Below are positions 9,297 to 21,161 of a DNA stretch of 64,000 nt, one piece after another. Position numbers and translations under genes: made by a program. The notes under the pieces were generated by a model, which saw only the letters and a program-made list of their open reading frames with translations, made no database searches and had not been told where the DNA came from. Position 1 is the stretch's first letter; the number at the start of each line of letters is the position of its first letter. The stretch is taken from NCBI RefSeq assembly GCF_024868665.1, contig NC_079897.1:1597349-1661348 (forward strand). Direction: 5' to 3'. The DNA comes from Triplophysa rosa (taxonomy: Eukaryota; Chordata; Actinopteri; Cypriniformes; Nemacheilidae).

Positions 9297-9688
9297 TTAA
9301 AGGGAGAGTTCACCCAAAAATGAAAATTCTGTCACCATTTACTCGCCCTCAAGTTGTTCCAAACCTGTAAAAGTGTATTTGTTCTGCTGAACCCAGAGAA
9401 AGATATTTGGAAGAATTTGAGAAATTTTCAATTCTGGAAAAAATTTGTGTTGTTGAACACAAAATGAGATATTTTGAAGCGTTTAGGAAAGCAAACAGTT
9501 CTAAGAGACCTTTGACTACCCTCTTAATTTTGTCCCAGATTCATGTCCCAGAACTGAAAATCGCTAGCATTCTTCCAAATATCTTTCTCTGTGTTCATCA
9601 GAACAAAGGGATTTAAACAGGTTCGGAACAACTTGAGGGTGAGTGAATGACGACAGAATTTTAATTTTCGAGTGCACTATCCCTTTAA
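9297..9688. mobile_element. Angel-like MITE
   Basis: The ends are TTAAAGGGAGAGTTCACCC and GCACTATCCCTTTAA. Arms include CCCTCAAGTTGTTCCAAACC and its partner GGTTCGGAACAACTTGAGGG. The centre, 9395-9560, pairs AGATATTTGGAAGAATT with CTTCCAAATATCTTTCTC. It is a 392-bp long hairpin, non-coding. Confidence 0.85.
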
Positions 9689-10038
9689 GAAGCGGTCCGA
9701 GTTTTTTGCGTTTGAGTTGCGCGCGAAGCAGCCGAACCGACAGCTTGCCAAGTGCAATTCTGAAAAGTAAAGCAGAAAGGATAAAGACGACAGTAAATTT
9801 TCAGCGGCGTGGCGTCTGAAGGCCAAGCTCAGGCTTTTTTAATTTGAGCGGGTGCCATCGTGGAAGCGTCCCAAATCGTGCGGCGTAATGAAAGGCAGCG
9901 TGTGCCGCATTGCCATGCGTGTCAAGTTTCGGTACACAAATTATATAAAGCTGCTTCGTATTATCTGCTGAAATGACCAGCGATGACATTACTAAATGAA
10001 GTTTACTCGGTTTGTGGCGCACAAGGGCACGGACTGAT
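9689..10038. other. intronic stretch, no feature seen
   Basis: Mixed-composition sequence between two Angel-like elements. Nothing recognisable beyond a short chance open frame on the minus strand. Confidence 0.4.
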
Positions 10039-10150
10039 TTAAAGCAATAGTTTAATCATCTTCGTTTTTTCAGGATACAAAATCTGTAATCATTCATCAA
10101 TCCTCATGTCATTCAAAACTTGTATGATTCTCTTTCATCGGTGTAATACT
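10039..10150. mobile_element. half Angel-like element
   Basis: Only the left arm survives: AGCAATAGTTTAATCATC, then TCATTCAAAACTTGTATGAT and TCTCTTTCATCGGTGTAA. It stops where the next repeat begins. Confidence 0.45.
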
Positions 10151-10160
10151 CCTTTATAAA

Positions 10161-10420
10161 CAATATTCAGTATTTATGATATATCATTTTAAACAATTAC
10201 ACCCAAACTGTTAAAGAAGCAATGTGAAGATTTTAGCGGAATCTAGTGGTGAGGTTGCGAATTGCAGCCAACGGCTCCCCCTCCCTTTCGAAGCACTACG
10301 GTGGCTCTCACAGGACAATCATGTCGTTGCGGTTTCCCTTCTATGCCGAAGGAGACATTTTAAGAATTTATAGTTTTGTGTTCATACAATGGAACTGTTC
10401 ATACACTGTCCCTTTAAGTA
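10161..10420 (+). repeat. AAAGAAGCAATGTG repeat, truncated copy
   Basis: Shares a long, near-identical segment with 11918-12135, including ACACCCAAACTGTTAAAGAAG, GTGAGGTTGCGAATTGCA and GGTGGCTCTCACAGGACAAT. It is in the same orientation 1757 bp away. It ends in CTGTCCCTTTAAG. A non-autonomous DNA element is likely; class unknown. Confidence 0.7.
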
Positions 10421-11600
10421 GTCTCTAGTATATACTACACAGTATCACGCCTTATGATATCATTAGACGTAAAAGAACATTAAATGCAGTTCACGAAACA
10501 CTTTTCTCTCTCTTTTTGAAAATCGACAGCTCCTACCGTTGAACATTGTTTCTGATGAAGAAAACAACCTTGCCTACGTGCTGATGAATAATAGCGCAGT
10601 TATAGACTTACAGTATTGAGGTTAATTGAATTCAGTTACTGACGTGCATGCATACAAATCTTTTCCCATTTCTGTCTCTCAAACTCTCTCACACACACAT
10701 GCACGCACACACACAGACACAGACATGTGTCCACACAATAAAGCCCCAGTGCATCATGGGGAAGGTTATAAAACAGAGGGGTTTATTCCCTATTCCCTTT
10801 TCAATTCCTATCTTCACAGCTCAATCGGTACCTCGGATTTTAATACCTGTTCCCGGGCAGCTTCTGCTCCCCAGCGTGACGTTGTGTCTAGGCCGGGTCA
10901 ACGCACACACACCACGGACACGTTTGATTACGGAGTGTGAAAAATACAGTGTGTTATGGTATATGAGCTTCATACTATTTCCGCTCTGTCATGCGAACCC
11001 CACCGGTGTGTTCTTAGGGTGTTCCCAACAGAAATGAGACTACAGATAAGACACAGCATCTGTGTGATGTTTGCATACTGGGGTTAAAGAACATCTGAGG
11101 CCAAGAAGAAATCTAAGAAGTATTATAGGAAATGATGTAATGTGAATCCCACAAATGAGACATCATGCATAAGCGATTGAGAGCAACGCAAGTATCACAC
11201 CAACAGTCACAATGAGATACCAAATGCAATATTATTTGAGAGAATGTTCATATTTGAAACTCCACGTCGGCAGGGTAATGACTGTAATTATTCCTGGGTT
11301 AAAGTGAATCTAAAAGATGCATGTTTTGGCAAGACTGCAAGATACAAAACCACTCTAGGAAATGTGAGCATAATATAATTGGCTGAAGTTGCTGTGAGGT
11401 GACACAGTGCGGTCACGAAACCATCAAACCGCCGCATCTGTAGAGGGTTTCCCATACGATAGAGATTCTAGATATGCTATGGAGCATCAGAGAGATGCCC
11501 TACAAAGTCGCCAATGTAAGAGAGAGAGAGAGAATAAGAGAGACAAAAAAGGTGAAAGAGTAAAAAGAGAAAGAAAAGAAGAAAGTGATCACATAAGAGA
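10421..11600. other. intronic stretch with CA and GA runs
   Basis: Contains a short imperfect CA run (10688-10722) and a purine-rich GA tract (11517-11590). No gene or intact transposon recognised. Confidence 0.4.
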
Positions 11601-11604
11601 TCAT

Positions 11605-11760
11605 GAGTCATAAATGTCACAAATGTGCGAGAGATGTCAACAATGTGTCAAACTGAGCTCAGATTGGTCAAGTCTGTGATCAAAAGTCAATATTATTGAA
11701 GATCTCAATATCAACTCAAACATTTCTCATCAAATTTACCTTAAATCCAGATGACCTCCA
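11605..11760 (+). repeat. diverged repeat pair, copy A
   Basis: GTCACAAATGT...GTCAAACTGAG...GATCTCAATAT...CAAACATTTCTCATCAAATT recurs in the same order and orientation at 13876-14000. A weaker match to the last part is at 58905-58945. I do not recognise the family. Confidence 0.55.
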
Positions 11761-11910
11761 TACTAGAGTAAAAAGTGAAAGAGAAACTAGAATAGTGAGG
11801 AGAAAGTGAAAGAAAGTTAGAGAAAAAGAGAAAGACAAATGAAGAGTAAAAGAAAGTAAGAGAGAGAGTGTGAAAGGAGCAAGAGGCTTCAAAACGTTGT
11901 GACTTACTTT
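11761..11910. repeat. purine-rich GA tract
   Basis: The plus strand is almost all A and G from about 11766 to 11885, in irregular GAAAG and GAGAG units. It is non-coding; the minus-strand open frame is a Leu/Ser-rich artefact. Confidence 0.7.
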
Positions 11911-11917
11911 TGTCAAT

Positions 11918-12822
11918 AATATTCAGTATTTATGATATATCATTTTGAACAATTACACCCAAACTGTTAAAGAAGCAATGTGGAGATTTTAGCGGCATCT
12001 AGCGGTGAGGTTGCGAATTGCAACCAACGGCTCACTCCTCCCCTCCCCTCCCCCTCCGTTTCGAAGCATTACGGTGGCTCTCACAGGACAATCTCATCGT
12101 TGCGGTTTCCCTTCTTTGCCGAAGGAGATAACGTATTTACGAAACGCGCTCTGTAGAGTTTGTCCGTTTAGGGCTACTATAGAAACAACATAGTGAATTC
12201 CGTGCAAGGGGACGCGCAGTGTATGTAGATAGAAATAGCTCATTCTAAGGTAATAAAACCATGACACTTCTTTATGTAAGGTCTTTATAGACCGTTTCAT
12301 CGGACGCGTGCGCCGGGACTGCAGTCAACTTCCAGTCTTTTGGCTAGTGTCTAATAATATAACTATTTTATTTAATTTACCTGTATGTTAATATTAATTT
12401 ATATTATTCTTTCATTGTAAAATAAATGATTTTTTGAATTTTGTTGTACAGTAAGTTTTATTAAATAAACAATTTGTTGAATGGGTCCTGTAGTTTTGTC
12501 GCATTTAAAGAAACTGTGTGGTACATTGACATCCAGCGGCTCGCTTGGTATCAGCGTCAAAAATCTAAATATTGGAGAGACAAGTAACGGTTCTTCTCGG
12601 TTTCTTTTGCTTGTTATCAGAAATAATCTACAGGCACTTTATTGTTTGCGAATGTGTACCGGAAGTTAAGGTCAGTCCACAAACGCGCGCGTGCGCAGTA
12701 GCGCTTGTTTATGTTGTCGCTTTGAAAACGTCTATACACCTCCGAACACATAGTTATGTATATTATATTGCATTTCTGTCAATCGATCCTCCAAAAAAAT
12801 GACACACAGCACCTTTAACTGA
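11918..12822 (+). repeat. AAAGAAGCAATGTG repeat, longer copy
   Basis: The left 218 bp match the copy at 10161. The element then continues through GTAGAGTTTGTCCG, ATAGACCGTTTCATCGGACG and GCGCGCGTGCGCAGTAGCGC to GACACACAGCACCTTTAAC, which I take as its right end. CATAT/ATATAGACCGTTTCATCGGAC also appears alone at 60220-60240. Confidence 0.55.
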
Positions 12823-15008
12823 ATCAATTTAAATCAATCAAAAGGTAAAAATGAAACGGTAAATGAATAGTACGGAATACTGTTAAGAAAAATCACACAG
12901 CCTACCTTCTGGAATCTTCTCTTTACATCAGTTGTGTATCTATGATGCTGTGAAATGCTGTCTATGTAGGCAGCTCACGAAGTTTCGAAACAGAGCAATA
13001 AAGCTGCACATGTGGTCGATGGAGAAAGTTTGAGACTGTACACAGCTGTAGAAAAAGAATCTTAGCCTGCGCTGTTGTCTCGGTGTGATGAAATAAAGAA
13101 TTCCTGCAGAATGTTTGTGGGAGAAGCACTCATGAAAAACCTGCCGCACATTCTGTCTCAGGGTCATAAAGCCCTTTATATTCCATCTCCTGCTCCAAGT
13201 TCTCTTTAACGCTGTCCTTTACAGTCAAGCATCCTCCTGAACCACCTCTCCGCTGTCTGGAGACGCTGTACCGTTCACTGGCTCTAGAAGAGATGCATCA
13301 TTTATGGCGCTGTGTGCAGCACCTCCGAACAGCTTCAGGGTTTATTCGTTCAAACCTGATTTGTATCCCCTCGACTTCTACATGCTCTCGTTTGTAATTG
13401 TGCTTGCTCCTGACACAAAGTTATTAACAAAAGCAAGCTGCGGTCGGACACCGGAGAGCCTCGGCGCCTTTGTACTGACATCTACTGCGCGCCGCTCGTG
13501 ATGATCTAACAATACGGAAAAAACGTCTGAAAGCACAAACCAACGTGATGGCGGAGACCTGGAGGAAATAATAATTGCTGGAGGAATAAAATGGGTCGTA
13601 ACATCTTGTTTTATTTTTCCCTCATGTACAATTGTAATGTTAGTGAAGGTTTTTTTGTCTGGCAACCTTCTGACTGATTCTTAAAAATGAACAAAGGCAT
13701 TTCCCTTTTTTTGATTGGCTATCCTTTCTGAATGATGAAGTTAAGAAAAAATACAGATAACATCTCTTTAATATCTCAATTACCTGTAGTTCTCCTAGAC
13801 ATCAGCGAGGTTTGAAGGAGAGCAAATGGAAACTTTAGCTTAAGTCTCAGTTGCGTCTCAGATATTTCTCCTGAGAAAAAGAGTCACAAATGTCTAAACG
13901 CGTCAAACTGAGTCTGCGATCGAAAATCAACATTATTGACGATCTCAATATGAATTCAAACATTTCTCATCAAATTGACTCAAATCCAGTTTTACCTCTA
14001 CAATCGACATTCATTTTACAACTCCTTCACGGTTTTCAACAATTGCAGTCTCATTAGTTATACCGACTATAAATGAAACACAACTCAAATCTCCTGAGCT
14101 GTGAAAGAGCAACATCTGAGCAATAACATTTTCCGGTATCAGCTATGAAAACTCATATCGCTCCGGCACCAGCGAATGCGCAGACAGATTAAAAAACCGC
14201 ACAGACAGACAATGGCAAGAGAAAGAATTTCGCGGCGACCAATGAAATATTTACAGAAGTTCTTCCTCCCGACACCTCGATGATAAAGAGCACCAGTCCA
14301 GGAATTATCAGACGGCTTGAGCCCGCGGCTGCACAGGATTAAACATTAACTGGCAGATAGATCCTTTTTTTCCACGTCGGATTTCATTAACTCCGGCAGG
14401 CCTGCGTGAAGCCCCCGCGAGCATCTCGCTTTGCTCTGAGACGGGTCAGTTGAGAACTCACGTTCCTATCTGCCCTCTGGACACCTGCCACATCCGCACC
14501 AGCAGGGCAGCACCTGGTCGCCATCACAACCAAGAGCACAAGACGGAACTCGATTGTCTGTCTTTTTAAACACAGCCATAGAATGGCTTTCGCCGCTGTA
14601 CGTCTGAAACCTCAAATGTCCAAATAGGCAGTTTCTCAGGGAATGGGAAAAAAATCACTTTAAAAGGAAGATTTTTTTAAATGATTAAATACTGTGTTGT
14701 CGAAGTTGACAAGCACTTTTGAATACCTTTTACTGGTTAGATATTTTCAACACCCAGTGACAAACATAAAGGGTGACCAATAAAATCAAAACACGAAATA
14801 TAGAGACGGACAGCAGCGATATGCTTGTTATTGCATCATTGTGGCTTTTTTGTAAGAATGTAAAAAATACGACAATATCATAGACTTGTTTCACTTGATT
14901 ATGGTAATATAATCATATGATGTAATCATATGATATCGATTGATTCTAAACATAATAAATGATTGATATATGTTGATCTGAGCTGCGCTGGTATAAGAAT
15001 ATGAGGTT
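12823..15008. other. intronic stretch, one diverged repeat
   Basis: Mostly single-copy-looking sequence, with a diverged repeat at 13876-14000. 14150-14520 is somewhat GC-richer. No exon, RNA gene or intact element seen. Confidence 0.4.
13876..14000 (+). repeat. diverged repeat pair, copy B
   Basis: Matches copy A at 11605-11760 over GTCACAAATGTCTAAACG, GTCAAACTGAGTCTGCGATC and CAAACATTTCTCATCAAATT. The pair is spaced about 2.27 kb apart. Confidence 0.55.
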
Positions 15009-15016
15009 CTTTAAGG

Positions 15017-15314
15017 CAGTGGTTCTCAAACTGGGGGCCCTGGCCTCCTAGGGGGCCCCAAGATGGTTCCGGGGGGCCACAGATTTTGTGGCATTTTAGA
15101 AATATAGATATTTATTATAAATTTTGTGCAATCAAACATCAGAACAACAACGCCACCAACCAAGAGAATTGATGTTTTAGCGTTGTTTAACTGAATATTT
15201 TCTTGGTTTAATTAAAATTTTAAGTTTAAGATTATAAGTCTTTATTTGGGGGGCCGCAAAGCAATGCACTCTACACAAAGGGGGCCTTACAACAAAAAAG
15301 TTTGAGAACCACTG
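15017..15314 (+). mobile_element. CAGTGGTTCTCAAAC hAT MITE, copy 1
   Basis: The 298-bp element runs from CAGTGGTTCTCAAACTGGGG to TTTGAGAACCACTG. It is flanked by perfect 8-bp duplications CTTTAAGG (15009-15016 and 15315-15322). Inner landmarks are GGGGGGCCACAGATTTTGTG and GGGCCGCAAAGCAATGCAC. Related copies: 27404-27701 (opposite orientation) and 40707-40972. Confidence 0.9.
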
Positions 15315-15322
15315 CTTTAAGG

Positions 15323-16784
15323 TATTCAGAACAGCTGGAAGTGATCCTGGAGTTGAATGTGTTTAAACGGATCATTAATTCTACTGAGTTCACATTGTGT
15401 ATTGACTTATCCGGTGTTATGAGGTGCAGATTGAGCTTCATTTACAAACAGATTAAGGGATTTTGTACCTCATTTTACACACTTTTATATTGATGAAATC
15501 TGTTATGGTGCATAGACCCAAGTGCACAGTAAACACTGAACATACACGGCCAGATCAATGAGAATAATAAGCTTTAGAAAAATACACACCCAAATGCAAT
15601 TTTTTCTATGAAAGGAAACATTTTGAGACGTCACACATCTATTGAATTATAATAAATAATGCCTGAAACCATCACACGGGACTTCAAGTCCTTTTCTGTT
15701 TCTGAGCCTGTCAGATGGGCTCTGTGTGAAGAATTGTGTAAAGGTTGTCTGAAAAACATTCTATATATTTTTTTTCACAGATTTTTTTGAGATTTTAGGT
15801 GAAGTACTATCTTACAAATCCTCAGCTTTCCTGTAGTTTTGTGATGTTGTGTTACCTGGCTGACACCTCACCTGCATGCTTAACATCTTCTTCTGTTCAT
15901 TTGAAGCCCAAAAACATCCCCATCCCCGACACAAATCCCTCCCGCATACATATCAGTCGACACAGCTCCACCACGAGACATCAGCTTGATACACTCCACA
16001 AGAGATCTTTAGCACTTTGAGCGGGGCCAAGAAAAGCTTCCAGGTCCATATCCCGTAAGACCTGACAAGTTTTTTCCCCCATTTCTATCTTGGAGAAATG
16101 CCCGAACCCCCCCATACAACAAATCCCGGGCCCCCCCGGTGCACTTTGAGATCAATACAGCAGTTAAACTGTTACTTATATACTCCATCCAAAAGACCAG
16201 CCCCGTGGTCTCTCGCCAACTCATCCCTGCTCGCTGGTCATTTGGTAGATTTGTCAAAAAGGGTTTGAGTCGCTTTTAGAAACGCACCGTCACAGCGTCT
16301 ACGTGATGAAGGGGGTTTCCAGAACGCAGGGTGGTTAAAGAAACCCGACGTGTCGAGCTGTCCGCATGACAAATGGAACAGATAAAATGGCCTGGAGACT
16401 TTGAGAAATATGAATTTCTTTCTCCATCCATTAGATAAAGCGAAACGCTGAAAATGGGTCGGCAAATTTAATTTGTAGCAAATTCACCCTCGCGCTGGCA
16501 TTTAGATCTCATTTGCGTTTTTGTTTAATTTCTGTACGCATAAGCTCTGCTGCGTGTCACGATGAAACGGGACTATTAAAGGCTTCTGAACACCATGTTG
16601 CGAACGCTTTTTAATAATTGTATCCTTTGCTGTGTTTGTTCGTTTCACCAAAAATGTGACAGAAGTCTTCTGTCTTGTTTGTGTTGGCTGTATCTCAAAT
16701 ACACTTAAAATGCATACTAAATCTATATTGAATGCAAAGTGTCACATGGATAAATAGAAATAACATAAATCATGCACACCCTAA
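15323..16784. other. intronic stretch, no firm feature
   Basis: 16016-16260 has C-rich patches (CCGAACCCCCCCATAC, GGGCCCCCCCGGTG) that could be part of an old repeat. No gene recognised. Confidence 0.4.
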
Positions 16785-17780
16785 CAAAAATAAGTATAGT
16801 TCTTATTAGTTATTAGGTATACTTAAAAGTAGCAGTATACTTGTAAGTGTGCTATTTCAATACTACCTGAGACTAAATTGCCTCGCTTTTTTTAGTTTAC
16901 AAAAGTATACTTTGAAGTACACTTTACGCGTAACAGTAGTAAACTTTGGGTACACAACTTTTTAACAACAAGTTTAAAAGTGAATTTATAGGTATACTAA
17001 TAGTTTACTAGCTCGATACTTGTAGCACTTTTTTAGTCTATAAAAGTACACTTTGAAGCGTACTCTCAGTAAACTAAAGATTCCATTTTTTTTACTGAAG
17101 GACTTTCTTTCTAAACAATATATAACCATACATTTTTATACTTTTATACACCATACAATTAAAAGCGTAAACACAACTAAAGGCAAGTATACTTAAAAAT
17201 ACAGTGAAGTATTCTGTGAATCTCCATCAAAACAATAAAGCAACACTGTGTAGTTTTTTCGACCTTAAAATAATGTCTCTAAAATGATTTCACTGTTAGA
17301 ACAACTCTTAACTGGACGAATTCTACTGCCGCAGCTAACTGAGCAGCCTCATAGCAGTTACAAGCCCACTCTGTAAGTTCTGTGTTGGGGTCGGTACACA
17401 CAGCCCCGCCCATCCACTGCCCGCGGAAGAGTGCCACATGGTTTCCAAACAATGTTTTTGCATTCGCCAGTTCCATCAGCTTAGTAAATGAATTCACATG
17501 TATTGCGCTGCCTATACATTATTTACAACACTGTAACAGACATTGTGCGTATCAACCACATGGGGGAACCTGTGAGCAAAAGTTCTATAGTGTTGCTTTA
17601 AGTACAAGTGTAGACTGAATAGATATTTCTGTCAGTATAAGTGAAGTATGCTTTAAGTATACACGTGTCATTTGAAGAATATTTCTGAGAAGTACATAAA
17701 ACGTATACTTTTTTAGTTTTAACGAAGTATAAAAATAGCACACTTGTTTTCTGTAAGCGCAAGGAGAAACGCGTATTAAA
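16785..17780. repeat. AGTATAC-rich repeat, copy 2
   Basis: Dense in GTATACTT, AGTATAC and GTACACTTT words, like 7275-7870 and 43430-44680. It is interrupted by a separate element at 17238-17600. Ends approximate. Confidence 0.55.
17238..17600. mobile_element. AAAGCAACACT-ended MITE nested in AGTATAC repeat
   Basis: Left terminus AAAGCAACACTGTGTAG and right terminus CTATAGTGTTGCTTT are inverted repeats with a few mismatches. The surrounding AGTATAC-type sequence continues on both sides, so this is the later insertion. Family not named. Confidence 0.6.
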
Positions 17781-18540
17781 AACAACAGTAAATATACTGC
17801 ACCACATTTTCTTTATTCCTGTCATTACATCATTTCTTTTTTCAGCTCAACTAAACCCTCAGAATATACACTGTACGTGTCCCTGTGGGTGCCCGGCTAG
17901 CATCTTCTCATTGACATTGATAAATGAAACTTTCTTTCAGAATTATCTACCTGACGCTGATGCACACTCATTCTGAATGCACTGGTGTGTGATGCCGTAT
18001 CGCGGGGGGAGAGCGTGGGCGGAAAAACCCTGCTCTGGGCATCTGGTGTGGCAGCGAGGAGCTGCTGAGATCTGCTCCTTAAGGAGAAGAGAAGATGGAA
18101 ATGAGGAAGGCCTGGCAGACGAGGGGCGGGGGGGAGGTTATACAGGCTGCTACCCAGGAGCCCTGCACTGTCAGGATAATTCGGTACTTGTGCTAAGAAC
18201 AAACCCCATGCTCCTCCGGGGAAGAGAACTCAAGCAACACCTGCTCAAGAGAGAGAGAACCCGGGGGTTTGTGGGAGGGCGTGGAGCGTGCAGCCGTGGC
18301 GCGCTGTCAGGTCGCAGTAAAAACGAAGAGAGAGAGAGAGAATAGATGGGAGAATGCATACTGTAGTTTCTGCCAAGCCCGTCACACCATTGCTGCATAC
18401 TGTAGTATGTGTGACGTGTGCATGGAATACCCACATGACCTACTACACATGCCAAGTGTGCAGTTTACAGTAGAGCACACTGAATGAGGTATGAATCCCA
18501 CAATGCAATGCACCTGGCGTCTTTTTCCTGGCTCGGTTTA
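17781..18540. other. intronic stretch, no gene seen
   Basis: Contains G-rich patches around 18000-18150 and a short GA run (18328-18342). Open frames on both strands overlap each other and lack motifs. Confidence 0.4.
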
Positions 18541-18544
18541 GAGT

Positions 18545-18735
18545 AGCATGCTATAACCCCATTCACACAGAACGCTGATCCCAGAAATTTGCCAAAAAAT
18601 TGCCAGAGTGCCTTCTGTGTGAGCGCGAACGCATCCCGGATTGATCCGAAAAGTGCTTCCAGAAAGGGGACCTAGTAAAATTAACGGGATCAGTCCCAGA
18701 AAGCGCCCTGTGTGTGAACAAAAGGCCGTGTAGTG
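18545..18735. repeat. unclassified dispersed repeat
   Basis: CCCCATTCACACAGAACGC on the left is loosely mirrored by GCGCCCTGTGTGTGAACAAA on the right, suggesting a short inverted-repeat element. ATCCCAGAAATTT and TCAGTCCCAGAAAGC are internal echoes. Confidence 0.45.
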
Positions 18736-18999
18736 ATGACACACGTCTGTAATAAATCGTAAATAGGCTAATTTGGCTATGAAAACAAATATAGGGAAGT
18801 CATATTATGTCTGCGCAAAATAGTATATACTATTAATAGCATGCATCATACCACATCGTTCCTTTCGAATGATGGAACTAGACATGACATTTGAAGTGTG
18901 ACATAAACATTTCAGTCACTTTACTGGAAAATTATATAACATCTCCTGTATTTCCACACTATATTTACAACATAGCAAACATTAAATGATGCACAGAAT

Positions 19000-19170
19000 A
19001 CAGTAAGTACTACAGTAAGTTAGAGTTAGATTCCAAACATAGTTAATAGTACACTCACAAGTATACTAGTATAGTACTAGTACTTACTATATAATGTACT
19101 TGAACTTTACTTAAGTACACTTAATAAAATGAACATAAAGACTCACTAAAATACACTTTAGGGTAAATAT
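19000..19170. repeat. AGTATAC-rich repeat, fragment
   Basis: TAGTACACTCACAAGTATAC, then TACTTGAACTTTACTTAAG and TACACTTTAGGG match the AGTATAC family seen at 43430 and 7275. Fragment only. Confidence 0.5.
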
Positions 19171-19265
19171 TTTGTTTATATTCTAATTCCCAGCGTTTCA
19201 AAAACTGATACAAAGTGTCTGATTTTGTTTCATAGAAGAAGCCGCTGTTTTTAGTAACTAGTGAT

Positions 19266-19739
19266 CGGTGTTGGGTGTAACTAGTTACGAAGTAATTAGT
19301 TACTGTAATTTAATTACTTTTCCCTTGAAAAAGTAAAGTAAAGGGTTACTCTTATTTTTTCTGTAATTTAATTAGTTACTTCTGATGTAATTCAACTAAA
19401 TACTTTGTGTAATATATGTGTGTGCAATAGTGGAATTGACATCAAAATTCAAAGTCTAACTTTAAAATCCGTGCTTTAATGTATAATTCTCACATTTGTA
19501 ATACTTTGGTCAGTTAATAAGAGTACATTATGTAGTTTAATATTATTTATTTGAATGAATTAAAAGAGCCCTTTCATGCCTATCCTTGATCAAGGTTGAT
19601 AGGATATAGAAAGTAATTAGTAATAAGTACTAAATACTTTTTGGAGAGAGTCATTTGTACAGTAATCTAATTACACTATTGAATATGTAATTAGTAACTA
19701 GTAATTAATTACTTTTTCAGAGTAACTTACCCAACACTG
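19266..19739. mobile_element. AGTGTTGGG hAT element, copy 1
   Basis: The ends are CGGTGTTGGGTGTAACTAG and AGTAACTTACCCAACACTG, flanked by the perfect 8-bp duplication CTAGTGAT (19258-19265 and 19740-19747). The 474-bp interior is full of TAATTAGTTAC/TAATTACTTTT words. The 44081-44572 copy is in the opposite orientation. Confidence 0.88.
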
Positions 19740-19747
19740 CTAGTGAT

Positions 19748-20324
19748 CACGTCACACACTGCAGAATAAACCTCTTAAAATTAATCATATTCATACGAAC
19801 CCTAAACATTCAATATAATTCTTTTCGTGAAACTTCAGACATAAGCTCTGTCTCTCTAAAACCCTGCCTGAGCTCAGTGAAACGCCTGGCTTCCTTCCAC
19901 ACGACATACTCGTGTTGTTGTTGTGTTCGCCTTCTGCCGGTTTTGTTTTGCTCGGATGAGACGAAACGTCGGCTCAGTAACACAAACGCACGGTTCCCTT
20001 GAAGACAGCGTTCTTACACAAGCGCCGCAAAGCCATTCAGCCAAGTGGCCCTTATAAGACAGCGGCGGAGAGGCACGGCGATGGCATATTTGAGGTTTTT
20101 GCTTTCGAGGCGAAGGCCCATTAAAGAGCCGCGATCGATGGAGAGCCATTTAATCTGCTCTCACAGCCCGGCTTAAAGCGCCTGTGCAATTGGGAGATCA
20201 GAATGCCGCCTGCCCCTGACTCTCTGACTAGAGTCGTATCAATGTCTCGCAGGCGACCCAATGAGAGTCTGAGCTCGGGCTGTTGGGTGATGATGTCATT
20301 GCCGTGCATCAAGCTTACGGGCTG
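19748..20324. other. intronic stretch, no feature seen
   Basis: Single-copy-looking sequence with moderate GC. Two minus-strand frames here have no recognisable domain. Confidence 0.4.
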
Positions 20325-20331
20325 TTAACCC

Positions 20332-20456
20332 TGTTGAAAACACCATCATTTGCTGGGTTAGGTATGTTTTGATGCTGTTTTGACCATCTTAAACCAGCTA
20401 AGGACCAGCAAACCAGCATCAAAATATACCTAACCAGCATATGCTGTTTTTTTCAA
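20332..20456. mobile_element. short palindromic MITE
   Basis: GCTGGGTTAGGTATGTTTTG on the left pairs with CAAAATATACCTAACCAGC on the right around CATCTTAAACCAGCTAAGG. The whole 125 bp can fold as one hairpin. A high-copy fish element by appearance; family not named. Confidence 0.7.
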
Positions 20457-21153
20457 GAGGGAATGAAACACAAAACTCTATTAAAATGAAAAGAAATTCT
20501 AATGAATAACTGTGGTTTGAGCTCTTCGGAAAGTTGCATCAATGGCTTTAACTACGGCTGTCTCTGCGTATTAAACTGAAATAAGCCGAAATATTTTAAC
20601 ATCAAACAAATTACACACATCACTCGGAAGTATTTTATATTCATCTGACTTTTATTCTTATTTTGTGAGAATGCTTTTAACAAGCACCGGTGTAGACTAG
20701 CAGTTAAATGACTGAAATTAGAAAATAAAGTTATGGGAATTTAAAAGAAAATACATTTATTTCTATAGCGCTTTTCACTATTTTGCATTCCATATTTCAA
20801 ATAATTACAATTTCATACATATAGTAGGAACAAAGGTAGAAAGATATAATTATAACCCAAAAATGCATATGTAAAACATATCTCTAGAGCTCCATTTGTC
20901 AGCTGTTTACTCTGATTGCACGTTTATATCATATTTATTTGTTATACATATTCTCACTTTTTAATGATTGCATTCTGCATGACATAGCCTAAAAGATAAA
21001 TAATGTTAAATAATCTGTTAAATTAATCTGTTGATATCTATAGGGTACTTTCACAACTTCATTTTTTTATTCTTTAACCCCTTATATAAGTGCCCCTATT
21101 TTTGAGCCTTTTATTAATTGTGCAAACAAGTTATTATAGTTATTATTATAATA
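20457..21153. other. AT-rich intronic stretch
   Basis: No gene or clear element; AT-rich with short poly-T runs. Confidence 0.4.
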
Positions 21154-21161
21154 ATATATAA

